Shown: positions 42,206 through 53,321, numbered from the stretch's first letter. The stretch is DNA of 63,903 nt from Bacillota bacterium (GCA_023230985.1 JALNWH010000002.1:1-63903), one strand, 5' to 3'. Notes: a model not told the origin generated them from the letters alone. Program-made: numbers and translations.

Positions 42206-45200
42206 CTAACCCATTACTACTAAAATCTCATGAATATTATTATCATCTATCAGCTTTATACCGTCTTTTTGGTTAACACCGTCTACAGTTATAGATTTCA
42301 CTCCTTTGTTAAGACCCTCCGGATTTGTTACATTTATATTATATTTTGCGCTACCATATCTGTATTCTATATTGAACCTTTCCCAATGATTTGGAATACA
42401 TGGATTAATATAAAGCATATCTTGTCTTTTTCTAAATCCTAATATATACTCAAGGCCTGCTTTATAATACCAACCTGCCGCACCGGTGTACCAAGACCAA
42501 CCTCCTCTCCCTGCATGGGGATTTACTGAATATACATCTGCCGACATAACATAAGGTTCAGTTTTATAAATACTGCACTCTTTTAAAGTGCGGGTATGAT
42601 TAATTGGATTAATCATATTAAATAATTTCCATGCCGTGTTGCCTTGACCTAAAGACGCGAAAGCACATATTACCCAAGAAGCTGCGTGTGTATATTGTCC
42701 TCCGTTTTCTCTTACACCCGGCACATATGATTTAATGTATCCGGGATTTTTATCGCCTTTGTCAAAGGGCGGTGTAAACAATAGTATTATACCTGCATCC
42801 TCTTTAATCAAATAGTTTTTAAGAGAATCCATGGCTTTTATACATCTGGTATAGTCTGCAGCTTCAGATAATACCGCCCAGCTTTGTACTATAGAATCAA
42901 TAGCGCATTCACTATTCTCCGATGAACCTAGAGGCGTGCCATCATCAAAAAATGCTCTTTTATACCAATTTCCATCCCAACCGTTTTCTTCTATATTAAT
43001 TTTTAATCTATCAGCCTCATTATTGTATCTTATCTCTCTTTCTTTATCATTCATCAATGCGCATAATTTAGTATATCCTTTAAGAATATCATATAGGAAA
43101 AAGCCTAACCAAACACTCTCGCCTTTTCCCTTATTTCCTACCATATTCATACCATCGTTCCAATCTCCTGAACCCATAAGAGGTAGGCCATGAGAACCGA
43201 ATTTTAAGCTTTTTTCAATTGCTCTATTGCAATGTTCATAAATAGTCCCCTTCTCTGTTGATACGTTGGGTGTTCCATATCTTTCATCCTCACCATCTTT
43301 TAGAATATTGTCTTCTAAAAAAGTTTCTTCCATTTTAAGTATAGAAAAGTCACCTGTTATTTCTGTATATTCTATTACTGCATACGGAAGCCACAATAAA
43401 TCGTCGGTAAATCTGGTTCTTACACCCTTACAGCATTCTAAAGGGTGCCACCAATGCTGAACATCACCTTCCTTAAATTGATGCTGAGAATGGAGTAATA
43501 TTTGATTTTTAAGCAATTGAGGCAAAATCAAACCTATATTAGTCGCATCTTGAAGTTGGTCTCTAAACCCGAAAGCACCGCCTGATTGATAAAACCCGGA
43601 TCTACCCCATAATCTACAACTAATTACTTGATATACTAACCAGCCATTTAGCAATAAATTCATTGTGGAATCGGGAGTATTCACTTTTATAGTATTTAAA
43701 ACTTCATCATACCAAAACTTTTTTGCCTTATTAAGCTGCATTTTTGTATAGTTCAATCTATAATACCTGATTATGTAATCTAATAATGTTCCTTCATCAA
43801 AAACCTGACCAAGAAAAAAAGCTATTTCTTTTTCTTCATTTGCTTCAATATCTACTATAATCCGTATTATTCCGCAAGGCTCATAACTAGCCCCGGTATT
43901 ACTGTTAAGCTTTTCATTCAATAGTCCCAATGGAAACCCTTTATCACTATTAATTCCTAAAAATCCAACCTTATCTCCGCTATAAGAATCTATGTTTTCT
44001 GTAGAAAACATAAATGTTACCCTATTGTGAAATTCGCTATTAAAAAAGTTTTTAATAAGAAAAATATTATTATTCTTATCGAATTCTGTAATAATATTTT
44101 GTTTTGTATAATATTCGTGTACTCCCAGCACAGGCTCAACATAATAAGTAAGCTGTAATTTCCTTCTTTTGGAGCTCTTGTTTCTCAGTTTTATTAAGCT
44201 TATTTTAACTCTATCTTTTATAGGAACAAATACTGTCATTTCATGCTCTATATCAAGATAGTCTTTTTCAAATATAGAATAACCCCACCCATGTCTAATC
44301 TTACACATTACCTCACTTTTAATAGGCTTTTTAGTTATAGTCCAAACATTTCCCTTATCCAAATCCTTTAAATATATTATTTCACCAATATCGTCTATAA
44401 TAGGATCATTACTCCATGGAGTGAGCTTGTTTTCCCTGCTATTTTCAGACCAAGTGCTCCCGGCACCGCTTTCTGAAATCATAAACCCTAAATCAATATT
44501 ACTTATTATGTTAATCCATGGGGCCGGCGTGTTCACATCTACATCTAATTTAATTATATATTCATTTCCTACTGGGCTAAAACCTCCATACCCATTAAAA
44601 AAAATTAGATTATTTTCAATTGGATCCACAACTTTGTGAATGTTTTCCATACCCTTCGGTTTTTTATCACTTGGAAATTCTTGTTTTATAGTTTTCAGTT
44701 GTTTTCTAAAAGGCCCTTCGCCGCCTTTTAAAATTATCCCGGCAGATGCATATAAAAGTAAAACATCATCATAATGCATGTTAGATAAATCCCTTATAAA
44801 TATTCCTTTATCTTTACTGGCCAAATATCTTCCGCTGCTTTTTTCTACAATATCGTTTATCATTGTTCTTAAAGGTTGCAAATAACCGGATTCATCTTCA
44901 TTTAATATCACTAAGTCAACTTTTAAACCTTTTATGTTTAAATATTCAAATGCTTTTAAGCCTTGTTTTATCGCCTGTATATCCTGCTCCTGTTTTACAG
45001 TTATTAGTATTATTGGAAAGTCGCCGGATATCCCATAAGCCCAAAGTGAAGTTTGGCTTTTTTTATTTCTTTTTATTAAGTCTTCATATTGTCGTTTTGA
45101 AGGGCTTTTATATATTAAATGGGATATCATATTATCAAAAGATAGTATTTCTTTTGAAGACAAAGATAAATAGGCCGACTCAACTTGACTTCGTGTTATA

Positions 45201-48200
45201 GATAATTCATAAGCTCTTCTAATTGATGATATCTCGTTGTATTTACCGCACAAGTCCTTAAGTTCCGATTCCGTGGATCCATAACCGGTGACGAAGGAAA
45301 CCGTAGCTGTGTTTCCGGCTGAAACCTTTATCCTTTTTCTTATACTCATACATGGATCCAATACAATTCCTATCGTATTTGTAAGAGGCTGGTCTAATAA
45401 AACGGGATTGTGAATATCATGTCCTCTACCTATAAAATTTTCCCTGCTGGTTTCATACTGTGTAGGCCCGATTGTTTCTCCTTCATAAATTGCAGAATGA
45501 AAGGAGTGTTTTTCCCCTTCTCTATGTTCTCTAGGTCTTCTTGTCGCAACAATACTTTCATATTCCGGCAAGAAATCTGTTCTAATAAACAGATTACAAA
45601 ACACTCTATGTGCTATATCACTTTCCATAGAAGATAAAGACAATTCAAAATAACTGGTTATTTCAAATATAATATCCTCAATACTATGGTTTTCAATTTT
45701 TAATCTTCTTATTTCTACATTATCCTCAGGTGAAATAAATATCTCCATAATACTATTTACATCATCATCTTTTCGCATAAATTCTGCTCCGGATGGTAAA
45801 AATGATACCCTATATCCATCAGGTTCGGTATCTAGTATCTTGTGAGAAGCAGACCAAACCTTACCGGATTTCATGTTTTTTATAAATATGAAGCTTCCGT
45901 ATTCTCTTTCCAAGTAGTCATTTCTCCATCTATTTATCATTACATCATTAAATTTACTATAACCCCCTCCCCTTGTATTTATTAACAAAGAATAAGTTCC
46001 ATTTGATAATAAATGACATGGAGGCGGAACAAAATCAGGTGATTCATAACTTCTTACAGGTTCAACATAGTCTTTACCAAGGCTTCCTTTTTCCTCCAAC
46101 CATTCTTTGTATTCTTTTGTGATAATAGATTTGATAGGAATTCTTTCTTGAAGCATAAATTCCCCTGCTTTTATAATGGGATGACTATGAAATCTGTGTA
46201 TCATTACGTCTTTGTTTAAAAAATTATTTAATGCTAATATGCTCATACCTAGATGATGGGCCATAAAACTTTTGACTACTTCTTTTTTCTTCCCTTTCCT
46301 TAATCGGTTTGGAGTAAAATCCAATGATTCATAAAGCCCATATCCAGCTTCCATTTCATAAGATACTAACCTCCTAATATTTTCAATTGACCCGTCAGAA
46401 TCTTCTTTTAATGCTAGAAATGTAGAATATGATGATATAACAATATCTTCTATTAAGCCTCTTTTCAACCCCAAATCCGGTATCCCAAAAGCTTTATATT
46501 GATAATTCAAATTAAAATCAAAAGAAAAAAAGCCGGATTCTGAAATTCCCCAAGGTATGCTTAATCTGCTACCATAAAGTTTCTGCGACTTTACAACTGC
46601 ATTATATGTTTCATTTAGTAAAGTTCCTTTATAGTTTTTTAAAATTAAAGCAGGCATAAAATATTCAAACATTGTTCCTGACCATGAAACCAGAGCCCTA
46701 GAACCGTCAATTTTTGTTAAAGACCTGCCAAGCTTATACCAATGCTTTAGCGGAACATGCCCCTTGACTATTGCCCAGTAACTGGCTATTCTTGCCTCTG
46801 AAGCTAATAAATCATAATAGGAATTAGTTATCCTTTCCTTTTCCACATCAAAACCTATTGAAAATAAATTCCTTTTACTATCATATAGATGATTAAACTC
46901 CATATTTTCAATAATGTTATCAATTCTATATATCAGATCTTCTATTTGTCGAATAAGAGAGCATGTATTTGCACTAACCTTTTCCAGCTCTTCTTTTAAT
47001 TTTAAAAAATACTGATTTTCTTTATTATCATTGAAGATCAGAGCTTTTGTAAAAGATAGGTTTTCTAAAATCTCCCTATAAATTTTATTCAAACTTAATA
47101 ATGAAGGGTTATATAAAAGTTCCTCTAAATATTTCTGTAATTTGCTATATGATTTATCATCCGAGATCAACCTAGTAATTCTTTCTATAATATCAATACT
47201 TAAATAGTATTTTTTTATATCATTATTAATTGATTCAATAAACTGTAAAACCTTTTCTTGTGATTCATAACACTCATTCTTATTCTCACTTAATTCCTTA
47301 ATAGCATTTAATATACAAATCATCTGTGGAGCCTTTGAATTTTTTAATTTTTCAAATAAAATTTCTAAAATTTCCGAATCTTGATTATAAATCATTGTCG
47401 TGTCATGGAGACCATTTATTACTTTTTCATCAATAATAGGTTTGTTTAAGTATTCACTTAATCCTTGTCTTAGCAGTAATAAGTATGTAACGAAATTTCC
47501 GCTATCTACTGTAGAAACATACTGTGGCCTTAACACCTCAAGTGTTTTTATATCATACCAGTTGAATAAGTGACCTCTCCAGCTTTCCATTTTTTCTATT
47601 ACTTTTAAAGTTTTTTCTGTATTTACTGCAAATTGAGAAGTAGTAATATAACCAAAATCTCTTGCCGAAAGAAGAGAAACTAAATATAAGCCTATATTTG
47701 TAGGTGAAGTCCTTAAGGCTACTCCTTTAAAAGGATACTCTTGGAAATTATCAGGCGGCAAATAATTATACTCTTCTCTAACAAAATCTTCGAAGTAAGC
47801 CCAAGTTTTTCTACTAATTCGTTTTAGAATTTTTAAATTAAATTTGCCTATTTCCTTTTCTGCCTTATCATCAGATTTACTTATCTTATAAGCTATATAG
47901 GGAGATAATAGCCATAGAAAAATTGGCGGTAAAAAGCATATTAAATTAGCCTGATTATAGATCAGAATTAAAATAAAAAAAAGAATTGTTAATGCATAAG
48001 AAGTCTTCATTCTTACAACATAGTCCTTAATGCTATCCCCCAATTTTCTTTCTACTTCTGCGGCGGTAACCCATTCCAGTAAATGCTTTTTCGAAACAAA
48101 TACCCTAGATAGGGTTCGAACTATTGCATCTATCATCATATAAGCATTATATGGTAAAAATGCAAATTGAATTATTAATTGATAAAGCCCTTTTTTCAAA

Positions 48201-50734
48201 ATCAAAATGCATTCTACTAAATATTTCTTCTTACTCATTAGCAAATTTGGCAGACAAAGCAAATTGGGGAAGTATAAAATAAATAGAGGAATGCCAATAG
48301 ATATATATACATTTGTTTCAGGTATTATTGACACTATCAGCATAAAAATAAATAGTGAAGGAGCTATAAAACTTCTTCTAAGGTTATCCAATACCTTCCA
48401 CTTTGAAAGTGATGATAGATATTTTTTACTAAACAGCCATTTTATTAATTGCCAATCACCTCTTACCCATCTATGTAGGCGCATAATATATGATTTATAT
48501 TTAGTAGGATATCCATCAATCAACTCAATGTCCGTGGCTAAACCTGTTCTCATTAAGCTTCCTTCTAATAGATCATGGCTTAGAATTGTATTTTCTTCTA
48601 TTTTTCCTTCCATTACCTTATTAAAATAATCTAAATCATAAATGCCTTTACCGGTAAAAATGCCCTCTCCAAAAACATCTTGATAAATATCAGAAACTGC
48701 AGTAGAGTACGGATCAATGCCGACACTGTAAGAAAAAACTCTGGCAAATCCGGTTCTATTTGCATCTTCTATATTAAGGCCTATCCTGGGCTGAATTATT
48801 CCATAACCGTCTACAATTATTCCTTTGTCTTCGTCATAAACAGCTCTATTCAAAGGATGTGCAATGATTCCAATTAACTTTTTTGCGCTGTTCATCTTTA
48901 GATTAGTATCGGAATCAATTGTTATTATATATTTTAAATCCTTTAACTTCGAAATATCACCTGTCTTTATATGAAATGTATTATCCTTTCCTCTTATCAT
49001 ATTATTAAATTCTATAATAGCCCCTCTTTTTCGCTCCCATCCCATCCATTTATTTTGAATCTTGTTAAAAATTCTTTTTCTATGGAAATAATAAAATCTT
49101 TCTCCTTCTTTAGAATAAACATCATTTAAAATTTTTACTCCACTTAATGCTTCGTTAACAATACTTTCATCTTTCTTTTCTTTCTCTTTATTAGAATCAA
49201 CAAAATCACCAACTAAAGCAAAAAATATATTTTTATCCTTATTTGCTAAATAGTATACCTCCATCTTTTCTATTAGTTCTTTGGCACTTTTTTTATCAGT
49301 TAGCAAAGCAGGCATTATAACCATAGTCATTGCTTCTTTTGGTATGCCTTCTTTAAATTCTAATCTAGGTAACAATGATACCGGATATGCTTTCATAAAT
49401 AGATAATTTATGAAGTGAACTGATATATCAGAAATAGAAATAAACAAAAATGGCGCTATTAATAATAGCTTTACCCATTCTATGTTTTTTAGAAAAGTAT
49501 TTATAATAAAGTATGTAATAAGAATAGCCAAAATAAGAATAGGCATAATATACAAAGCTGTTGAATCTAACCTCAAATAGTCTTTACCAAGTTTTAGTTT
49601 TTCAAAAAGCTTTATTCTACCTTTATCTACCAAATAATAACCTACATGATTCTTTTTACTGTCCCTTCTTTCACTATCAGCTTCTAATGCCAGTTTAACT
49701 GCCTGATTTGCTATTCTAACCTCCGGAACTTTCCATTGCTTTGATATTTTTTCTATAGTCTTCCTATAGTAATCTCTTGATTCAAAATCCATATTTGAAT
49801 AAACTTTACTCGGATCTTTCCTTAACTTTTCCTCAACTATGCTTATTGCTTCAAATATATCATTCCAGTTTAATGTTGAAATCTCATGAAGTCCCGTTAT
49901 CGAATTACCAATTGAAATTCGTCTTATTGCATGCTTTTTATGCTCATTCTTTATAATATCATTAATAGATGTATTATACTCTTCCAACTTTAATTCAATA
50001 TAATCCAATATATCCGGCAGATTTTGTCCTTCTCGTCTAATCCTTGCTAATATATGTTCAATATATGATATATCAAAATTCTCATCAATATTATTGTTAA
50101 TATTTTCAAACATCAATTCTTTGTCAAGCTTTAAAGTGTTTTCCGCTAAAGCCCAATGGTATTGAGTGTTATAAATATCTCCGCAAATTATTCTTATATT
50201 CTCTATTAATGCAATTCTTATCATAAGGGACAAAGACCATGTTTCAGACAAAGACAAAATCTGAATGCTTTGATATGTCTTCAAGAAATCTATCAATAAA
50301 TCTTCTTCTACTCTACCATCTGTATGGGAAACTAATTCTAAAGCAATAGCATAAACCCTAGGATATCCTTTTAAATGTCCACCCATCAAAGAAGGAAGTT
50401 TAACAAATCTATCAGTGCTTAAACTTTGTCTTACATCCTTTACTTGCTCCTCTATTTTATAGAAGTTATCCAGCAACCATTCTGAAGCAGGTGATAAATC
50501 GCCTCCATTATTTGTAATTGAATTTAGCTCTTTATATATTCTAAATATACCCTCATAGCTCTTATCCATTCTTCCAGCTAGCATTTTTGTTGATCTTTGT
50601 CTTTTTTCTACCTTATGGTTTTGAGCTAATTGAATTGCGTGATTTAAAAGTTCTTCTTTTTTCAAAAGCACATCTTTTATATCATAGATGTTATCATTAA
50701 GGAGTTTATTTTTGTTCTTTATCAAATCTATCAT
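42206..50734 (-). CDS. Cyclic beta-1,2-glucan synthase-like protein (GT84-GH94 fusion)
   Basis: Giant 2842-residue protein with the NdvB/Cgs layout. Order: N-terminal region; paired helices near 395-445; a GT84 glycosyltransferase part with TIDSDTNLKM (DxD-type), HDLLEG and RLHRWVRGDWQL (~600-790); more helices near 820-990; a glucoamylase-like middle (DFGYITTSQFAVNTEKT, STVDSGNFVTYL); and a C-terminal GH94 phosphorylase-type part with SGDWNDGMNMVG (general acid Asp) and HAASWVICAFA. Known members polymerise beta-1,2-glucose on the protein and cyclise it, the GH94 part trimming chains. ATG start at 50734. A pseudo-mutase nucleotidyltransferase lies directly upstream. Confidence 0.9.
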   Translation of the reverse strand: MIDLIKNKNKLLNDNIYDIKDVLLKKEELLNHAIQLAQNHKVEKRQRSTKMLAGRMDKSYEGIFRIYKELNSITNNGGDLSPASEWLLDNFYKIEEQVKDVRQSLSTDRFVKLPSLMGGHLKGYPRVYAIALELVSHTDGRVEEDLLIDFLKTYQSIQILSLSETWSLSLMIRIALIENIRIICGDIYNTQYHWALAENTLKLDKELMFENINNNIDENFDISYIEHILARIRREGQNLPDILDYIELKLEEYNTSINDIIKNEHKKHAIRRISIGNSITGLHEISTLNWNDIFEAISIVEEKLRKDPSKVYSNMDFESRDYYRKTIEKISKQWKVPEVRIANQAVKLALEADSERRDSKKNHVGYYLVDKGRIKLFEKLKLGKDYLRLDSTALYIMPILILAILITYFIINTFLKNIEWVKLLLIAPFLFISISDISVHFINYLFMKAYPVSLLPRLEFKEGIPKEAMTMVIMPALLTDKKSAKELIEKMEVYYLANKDKNIFFALVGDFVDSNKEKEKKDESIVNEALSGVKILNDVYSKEGERFYYFHRKRIFNKIQNKWMGWERKRGAIIEFNNMIRGKDNTFHIKTGDISKLKDLKYIITIDSDTNLKMNSAKKLIGIIAHPLNRAVYDEDKGIIVDGYGIIQPRIGLNIEDANRTGFARVFSYSVGIDPYSTAVSDIYQDVFGEGIFTGKGIYDLDYFNKVMEGKIEENTILSHDLLEGSLMRTGLATDIELIDGYPTKYKSYIMRLHRWVRGDWQLIKWLFSKKYLSSLSKWKVLDNLRRSFIAPSLFIFMLIVSIIPETNVYISIGIPLFILYFPNLLCLPNLLMSKKKYLVECILILKKGLYQLIIQFAFLPYNAYMMIDAIVRTLSRVFVSKKHLLEWVTAAEVERKLGDSIKDYVVRMKTSYALTILFFILILIYNQANLICFLPPIFLWLLSPYIAYKISKSDDKAEKEIGKFNLKILKRISRKTWAYFEDFVREEYNYLPPDNFQEYPFKGVALRTSPTNIGLYLVSLLSARDFGYITTSQFAVNTEKTLKVIEKMESWRGHLFNWYDIKTLEVLRPQYVSTVDSGNFVTYLLLLRQGLSEYLNKPIIDEKVINGLHDTTMIYNQDSEILEILFEKLKNSKAPQMICILNAIKELSENKNECYESQEKVLQFIESINNDIKKYYLSIDIIERITRLISDDKSYSKLQKYLEELLYNPSLLSLNKIYREILENLSFTKALIFNDNKENQYFLKLKEELEKVSANTCSLIRQIEDLIYRIDNIIENMEFNHLYDSKRNLFSIGFDVEKERITNSYYDLLASEARIASYWAIVKGHVPLKHWYKLGRSLTKIDGSRALVSWSGTMFEYFMPALILKNYKGTLLNETYNAVVKSQKLYGSRLSIPWGISESGFFSFDFNLNYQYKAFGIPDLGLKRGLIEDIVISSYSTFLALKEDSDGSIENIRRLVSYEMEAGYGLYESLDFTPNRLRKGKKKEVVKSFMAHHLGMSILALNNFLNKDVMIHRFHSHPIIKAGEFMLQERIPIKSIITKEYKEWLEEKGSLGKDYVEPVRSYESPDFVPPPCHLLSNGTYSLLINTRGGGYSKFNDVMINRWRNDYLEREYGSFIFIKNMKSGKVWSASHKILDTEPDGYRVSFLPSGAEFMRKDDDVNSIMEIFISPEDNVEIRRLKIENHSIEDIIFEITSYFELSLSSMESDIAHRVFCNLFIRTDFLPEYESIVATRRPREHREGEKHSFHSAIYEGETIGPTQYETSRENFIGRGHDIHNPVLLDQPLTNTIGIVLDPCMSIRKRIKVSAGNTATVSFVTGYGSTESELKDLCGKYNEISSIRRAYELSITRSQVESAYLSLSSKEILSFDNMISHLIYKSPSKRQYEDLIKRNKKSQTSLWAYGISGDFPIILITVKQEQDIQAIKQGLKAFEYLNIKGLKVDLVILNEDESGYLQPLRTMINDIVEKSSGRYLASKDKGIFIRDLSNMHYDDVLLLYASAGIILKGGEGPFRKQLKTIKQEFPSDKKPKGMENIHKVVDPIENNLIFFNGYGGFSPVGNEYIIKLDVDVNTPAPWINIISNIDLGFMISESGAGSTWSENSRENKLTPWSNDPIIDDIGEIIYLKDLDKGNVWTITKKPIKSEVMCKIRHGWGYSIFEKDYLDIEHEMTVFVPIKDRVKISLIKLRNKSSKRRKLQLTYYVEPVLGVHEYYTKQNIITEFDKNNNIFLIKNFFNSEFHNRVTFMFSTENIDSYSGDKVGFLGINSDKGFPLGLLNEKLNSNTGASYEPCGIIRIIVDIEANEEKEIAFFLGQVFDEGTLLDYIIRYYRLNYTKMQLNKAKKFWYDEVLNTIKVNTPDSTMNLLLNGWLVYQVISCRLWGRSGFYQSGGAFGFRDQLQDATNIGLILPQLLKNQILLHSQHQFKEGDVQHWWHPLECCKGVRTRFTDDLLWLPYAVIEYTEITGDFSILKMEETFLEDNILKDGEDERYGTPNVSTEKGTIYEHCNRAIEKSLKFGSHGLPLMGSGDWNDGMNMVGNKGKGESVWLGFFLYDILKGYTKLCALMNDKEREIRYNNEADRLKINIEENGWDGNWYKRAFFDDGTPLGSSENSECAIDSIVQSWAVLSEAADYTRCIKAMDSLKNYLIKEDAGIILLFTPPFDKGDKNPGYIKSYVPGVRENGGQYTHAASWVICAFASLGQGNTAWKLFNMINPINHTRTLKECSIYKTEPYVMSADVYSVNPHAGRGGWSWYTGAAGWYYKAGLEYILGFRKRQDMLYINPCIPNHWERFNIEYRYGSAKYNINVTNPEGLNKGVKSITVDGVNQKDGIKLIDDNNIHEILVVMG

Positions 50735-50752
50735 TACCTTAATTCACACCTC

Positions 50753-53218
50753 TCAAAAATCTTTTGTATTTTTAAAACCCTGCCTTTTTAATAAATTCGA
50801 TATTCTATCTGTTAATTCAGCAGATAACTCCTTCGCCATCTCTTGAGAGACCCCTTGCGTATAGATATTAAATAAGGGTTTTTCATTATCAGGAAGAATC
50901 AAAGCCCATCCTCTATGATCCTTTATCTTTACACCCTCTAACATTTCCTGCTCTTCTTTATTTGCATTATCCACCATCTTCCTTATAATCCTTCCCTTGT
51001 CTTCCCAATCACAGGGAATTTCATTTTTAGTAAAATAAAATTCAGGAATTTCTAGAATAACTTCTTTTAGACTGGATTTCTCTTTTGTTAAAAAACTCAA
51101 TATATATCCTAAAGACCATATAGCATCATAGTTTAATATATATTGAACTGCCGGTTTTTCCTTTTCTATGTTTATTTGATATATTTTATTCATTATACTT
51201 GAAGTATCCGAAGATGTTCTCAATACCTCAGCCCCATAACTACCGGCTATTTCTTCAGCTGTTGTAGGAAATGCATGAGGAAACACTATCCTATTAATCT
51301 TGTATCCCCGTATTGCAATTAATTCTGATAACAATAAGTATTCTTCATTATTTAAAATTTTTCCGCTTTCATCTACTAGTATCAGTTTTTCACCATTTTC
51401 ATTTATTATTACCCCTAAGTCTGCTTTTCTATCTGATACAATACTCGCAAAAGCATTGTTCTCAATATTGCCCCATAGTGAACTAACATCGCATCCTAAG
51501 TAATCCAGCAATGCATTTGCAATATTTACCGCATTTTCTGATTGAGATGTTAAAATTATCTTAAAATGTCTGTTTCTAACTTTATTAATATCTGCTAGAA
51601 GGCTTAACCCTTGTTTTAAATATATTTCTCTAAAATTATCTATCTCTGTGAAAGCTTTAATATCTTTTATGTCACATCTGTTATAATCCCCGGAGTTTAA
51701 TAGAATTTCAATTTTTCTTTCCAAACTCCTATTTAGATTTATACCCTTACTATCAAAAAACTCAATATGGGTTTTATAAGGTTTTTCGCTGGAAGTATAG
51801 ATATAAATACCACCGGCGGCATTATGATAAACTACACCAAACCTTGTCATTGGAGTTAAGCTATTATTTAAGCTTATACATTGAGTACCTGCAGCTAAAA
51901 TACCGGATACTATTGAGCTTTTTATAACATCAGATTGGTTTTTATTATCGCTGCTTATAACTAAGGTTTTATTTGTACCGATAGTTAAAGCGAATACTGA
52001 ACCCAATCCTATACAAAATTCAGGAGTAATTTCTTGATTCAATACTCCCGAAATATCTTTTACACCAAATACACTTCTTGACGCTTTTGTACCCCATATT
52101 ATATTTTGTGAAACAATTGTGTTTTCATAAACCTTTTTTTCAGGCCAAATTTTTATATCAGGTTTTATAATAGAATTATCTAATAATACTGTATCTTGAC
52201 CAATTACAGTATTTTCAAATATACTCACATTGTTCTTAACAATAGAATTGCTGCAAATAACAGAACCTGTTATATTTGTGTCTTCGCCTATTTCTACACC
52301 TTTCCATATGATGCTTCTTTTTATCTTACTTCTTTCACTAATTTTGCAATTACCTGAAATTATCGAATATGAATCAACATATGCATCATTTTCAATAATT
52401 GTATTATTTCCTATATATATAGGTGCTATAAGTTTTATTCTATTTCCCAGAAATACTTCTTCCCCCATCCAGATACCTTTCTCAATTTCTTTTTTACCTA
52501 TATTAACTCTTACTTTATTATCCAAAATATCGAAATGAGTCTGTCTGTAAGATGATAAATCACCAATATCACACCAATAATCATTAGTTATAAACCCGTA
52601 CATCGGTATGCCATCTTTTAATAACCTGGGAAACAGATCTTTACTAAAATCAAAAACATCACCTTTTTTATAGTATTGAATAACTTCAGGTTCCAGTATA
52701 TATATGCCGGTATTTACAGTATCGCTAAAGACTTCCCCCCAGCTTGGCTTTTCAAAAAATCGTACTATTCTGCCATCTTGCCTGGTAATAATTACACCAT
52801 ATTCTATAGGAATCGGTACCCTTTTTAAAACAATTGTTGCTTTTGAACTTTTGTTTCTATGAAATTCAATTGCCTTATCCAAATTTAAATCTGTTAATGA
52901 ATCACCGCTTATCACCATAAAAGTGCCATCTAGATAATTATCAGTATTTCTTACTGAACCACCTGTACCAAGTGCCGTTTTTTCTATAAAATAACTAATA
53001 TTTAAATCATAATCATTACCCTTTCCAAAGCTATCAATAATCATCTGTGGTAAATATGATAGAGTAATACCAACTTCATTAAATTTATGTTTCTTTAAAA
53101 GCTCTAATGTATACTCCATAACCGGTTTATCAAATACCGGAACCATCGGTTTTGGAATACCGCAGGTTAAAGGACGTAATCTGGTTCCTTTTCCTCCAGC
53201 CATTATTATAGCCTTAAT
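50753..53218 (-). CDS. Sugar nucleotidyltransferase with hexapeptide repeats fused to a decayed phosphomannomutase domain
   Basis: Protein of 821 residues. Residues 2-230: NTP_transferase with AIIMAGGKGTRLRPLTCG, and VISGDSLTDL; ~255-360: left-handed beta-helix hexapeptide repeats; ~380-815: phosphomannomutase-like part. In the last the catalytic-serine loop is TSSEKP at 475-480 (TASHNP expected) and the metal loop is INENGEK at 605-611 (DGDGDR expected), so mutase activity is doubtful. Start: homologs begin MKAIIMAGG, and here that M is ATT (53218) eight bases after AGAGGAG; GTG at 53227 is the alternative. It precedes the glucan synthase by 18 bases and may make its sugar donor. Confidence 0.88.
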   Translation of the reverse strand: MKAIIMAGGKGTRLRPLTCGIPKPMVPVFDKPVMEYTLELLKKHKFNEVGITLSYLPQMIIDSFGKGNDYDLNISYFIEKTALGTGGSVRNTDNYLDGTFMVISGDSLTDLNLDKAIEFHRNKSSKATIVLKRVPIPIEYGVIITRQDGRIVRFFEKPSWGEVFSDTVNTGIYILEPEVIQYYKKGDVFDFSKDLFPRLLKDGIPMYGFITNDYWCDIGDLSSYRQTHFDILDNKVRVNIGKKEIEKGIWMGEEVFLGNRIKLIAPIYIGNNTIIENDAYVDSYSIISGNCKISERSKIKRSIIWKGVEIGEDTNITGSVICSNSIVKNNVSIFENTVIGQDTVLLDNSIIKPDIKIWPEKKVYENTIVSQNIIWGTKASRSVFGVKDISGVLNQEITPEFCIGLGSVFALTIGTNKTLVISSDNKNQSDVIKSSIVSGILAAGTQCISLNNSLTPMTRFGVVYHNAAGGIYIYTSSEKPYKTHIEFFDSKGINLNRSLERKIEILLNSGDYNRCDIKDIKAFTEIDNFREIYLKQGLSLLADINKVRNRHFKIILTSQSENAVNIANALLDYLGCDVSSLWGNIENNAFASIVSDRKADLGVIINENGEKLILVDESGKILNNEEYLLLSELIAIRGYKINRIVFPHAFPTTAEEIAGSYGAEVLRTSSDTSSIMNKIYQINIEKEKPAVQYILNYDAIWSLGYILSFLTKEKSSLKEVILEIPEFYFTKNEIPCDWEDKGRIIRKMVDNANKEEQEMLEGVKIKDHRGWALILPDNEKPLFNIYTQGVSQEMAKELSAELTDRISNLLKRQGFKNTKDF

Positions 53219-53321
53219 TTTAACCACTCCTCTATTTTCGATTAGCCGAATTGATTTCACTGAACTGTACCTTGTTATTTTATGAAATTTGACTTTATAT
53301 ATTCATGAACTGGAATAATAC

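Noticed and set aside
42230..50700. Several plus-strand frames of 60-140 codons across this stretch
   Set aside because: They are antisense shadows of the 2842-residue glucan synthase gene.
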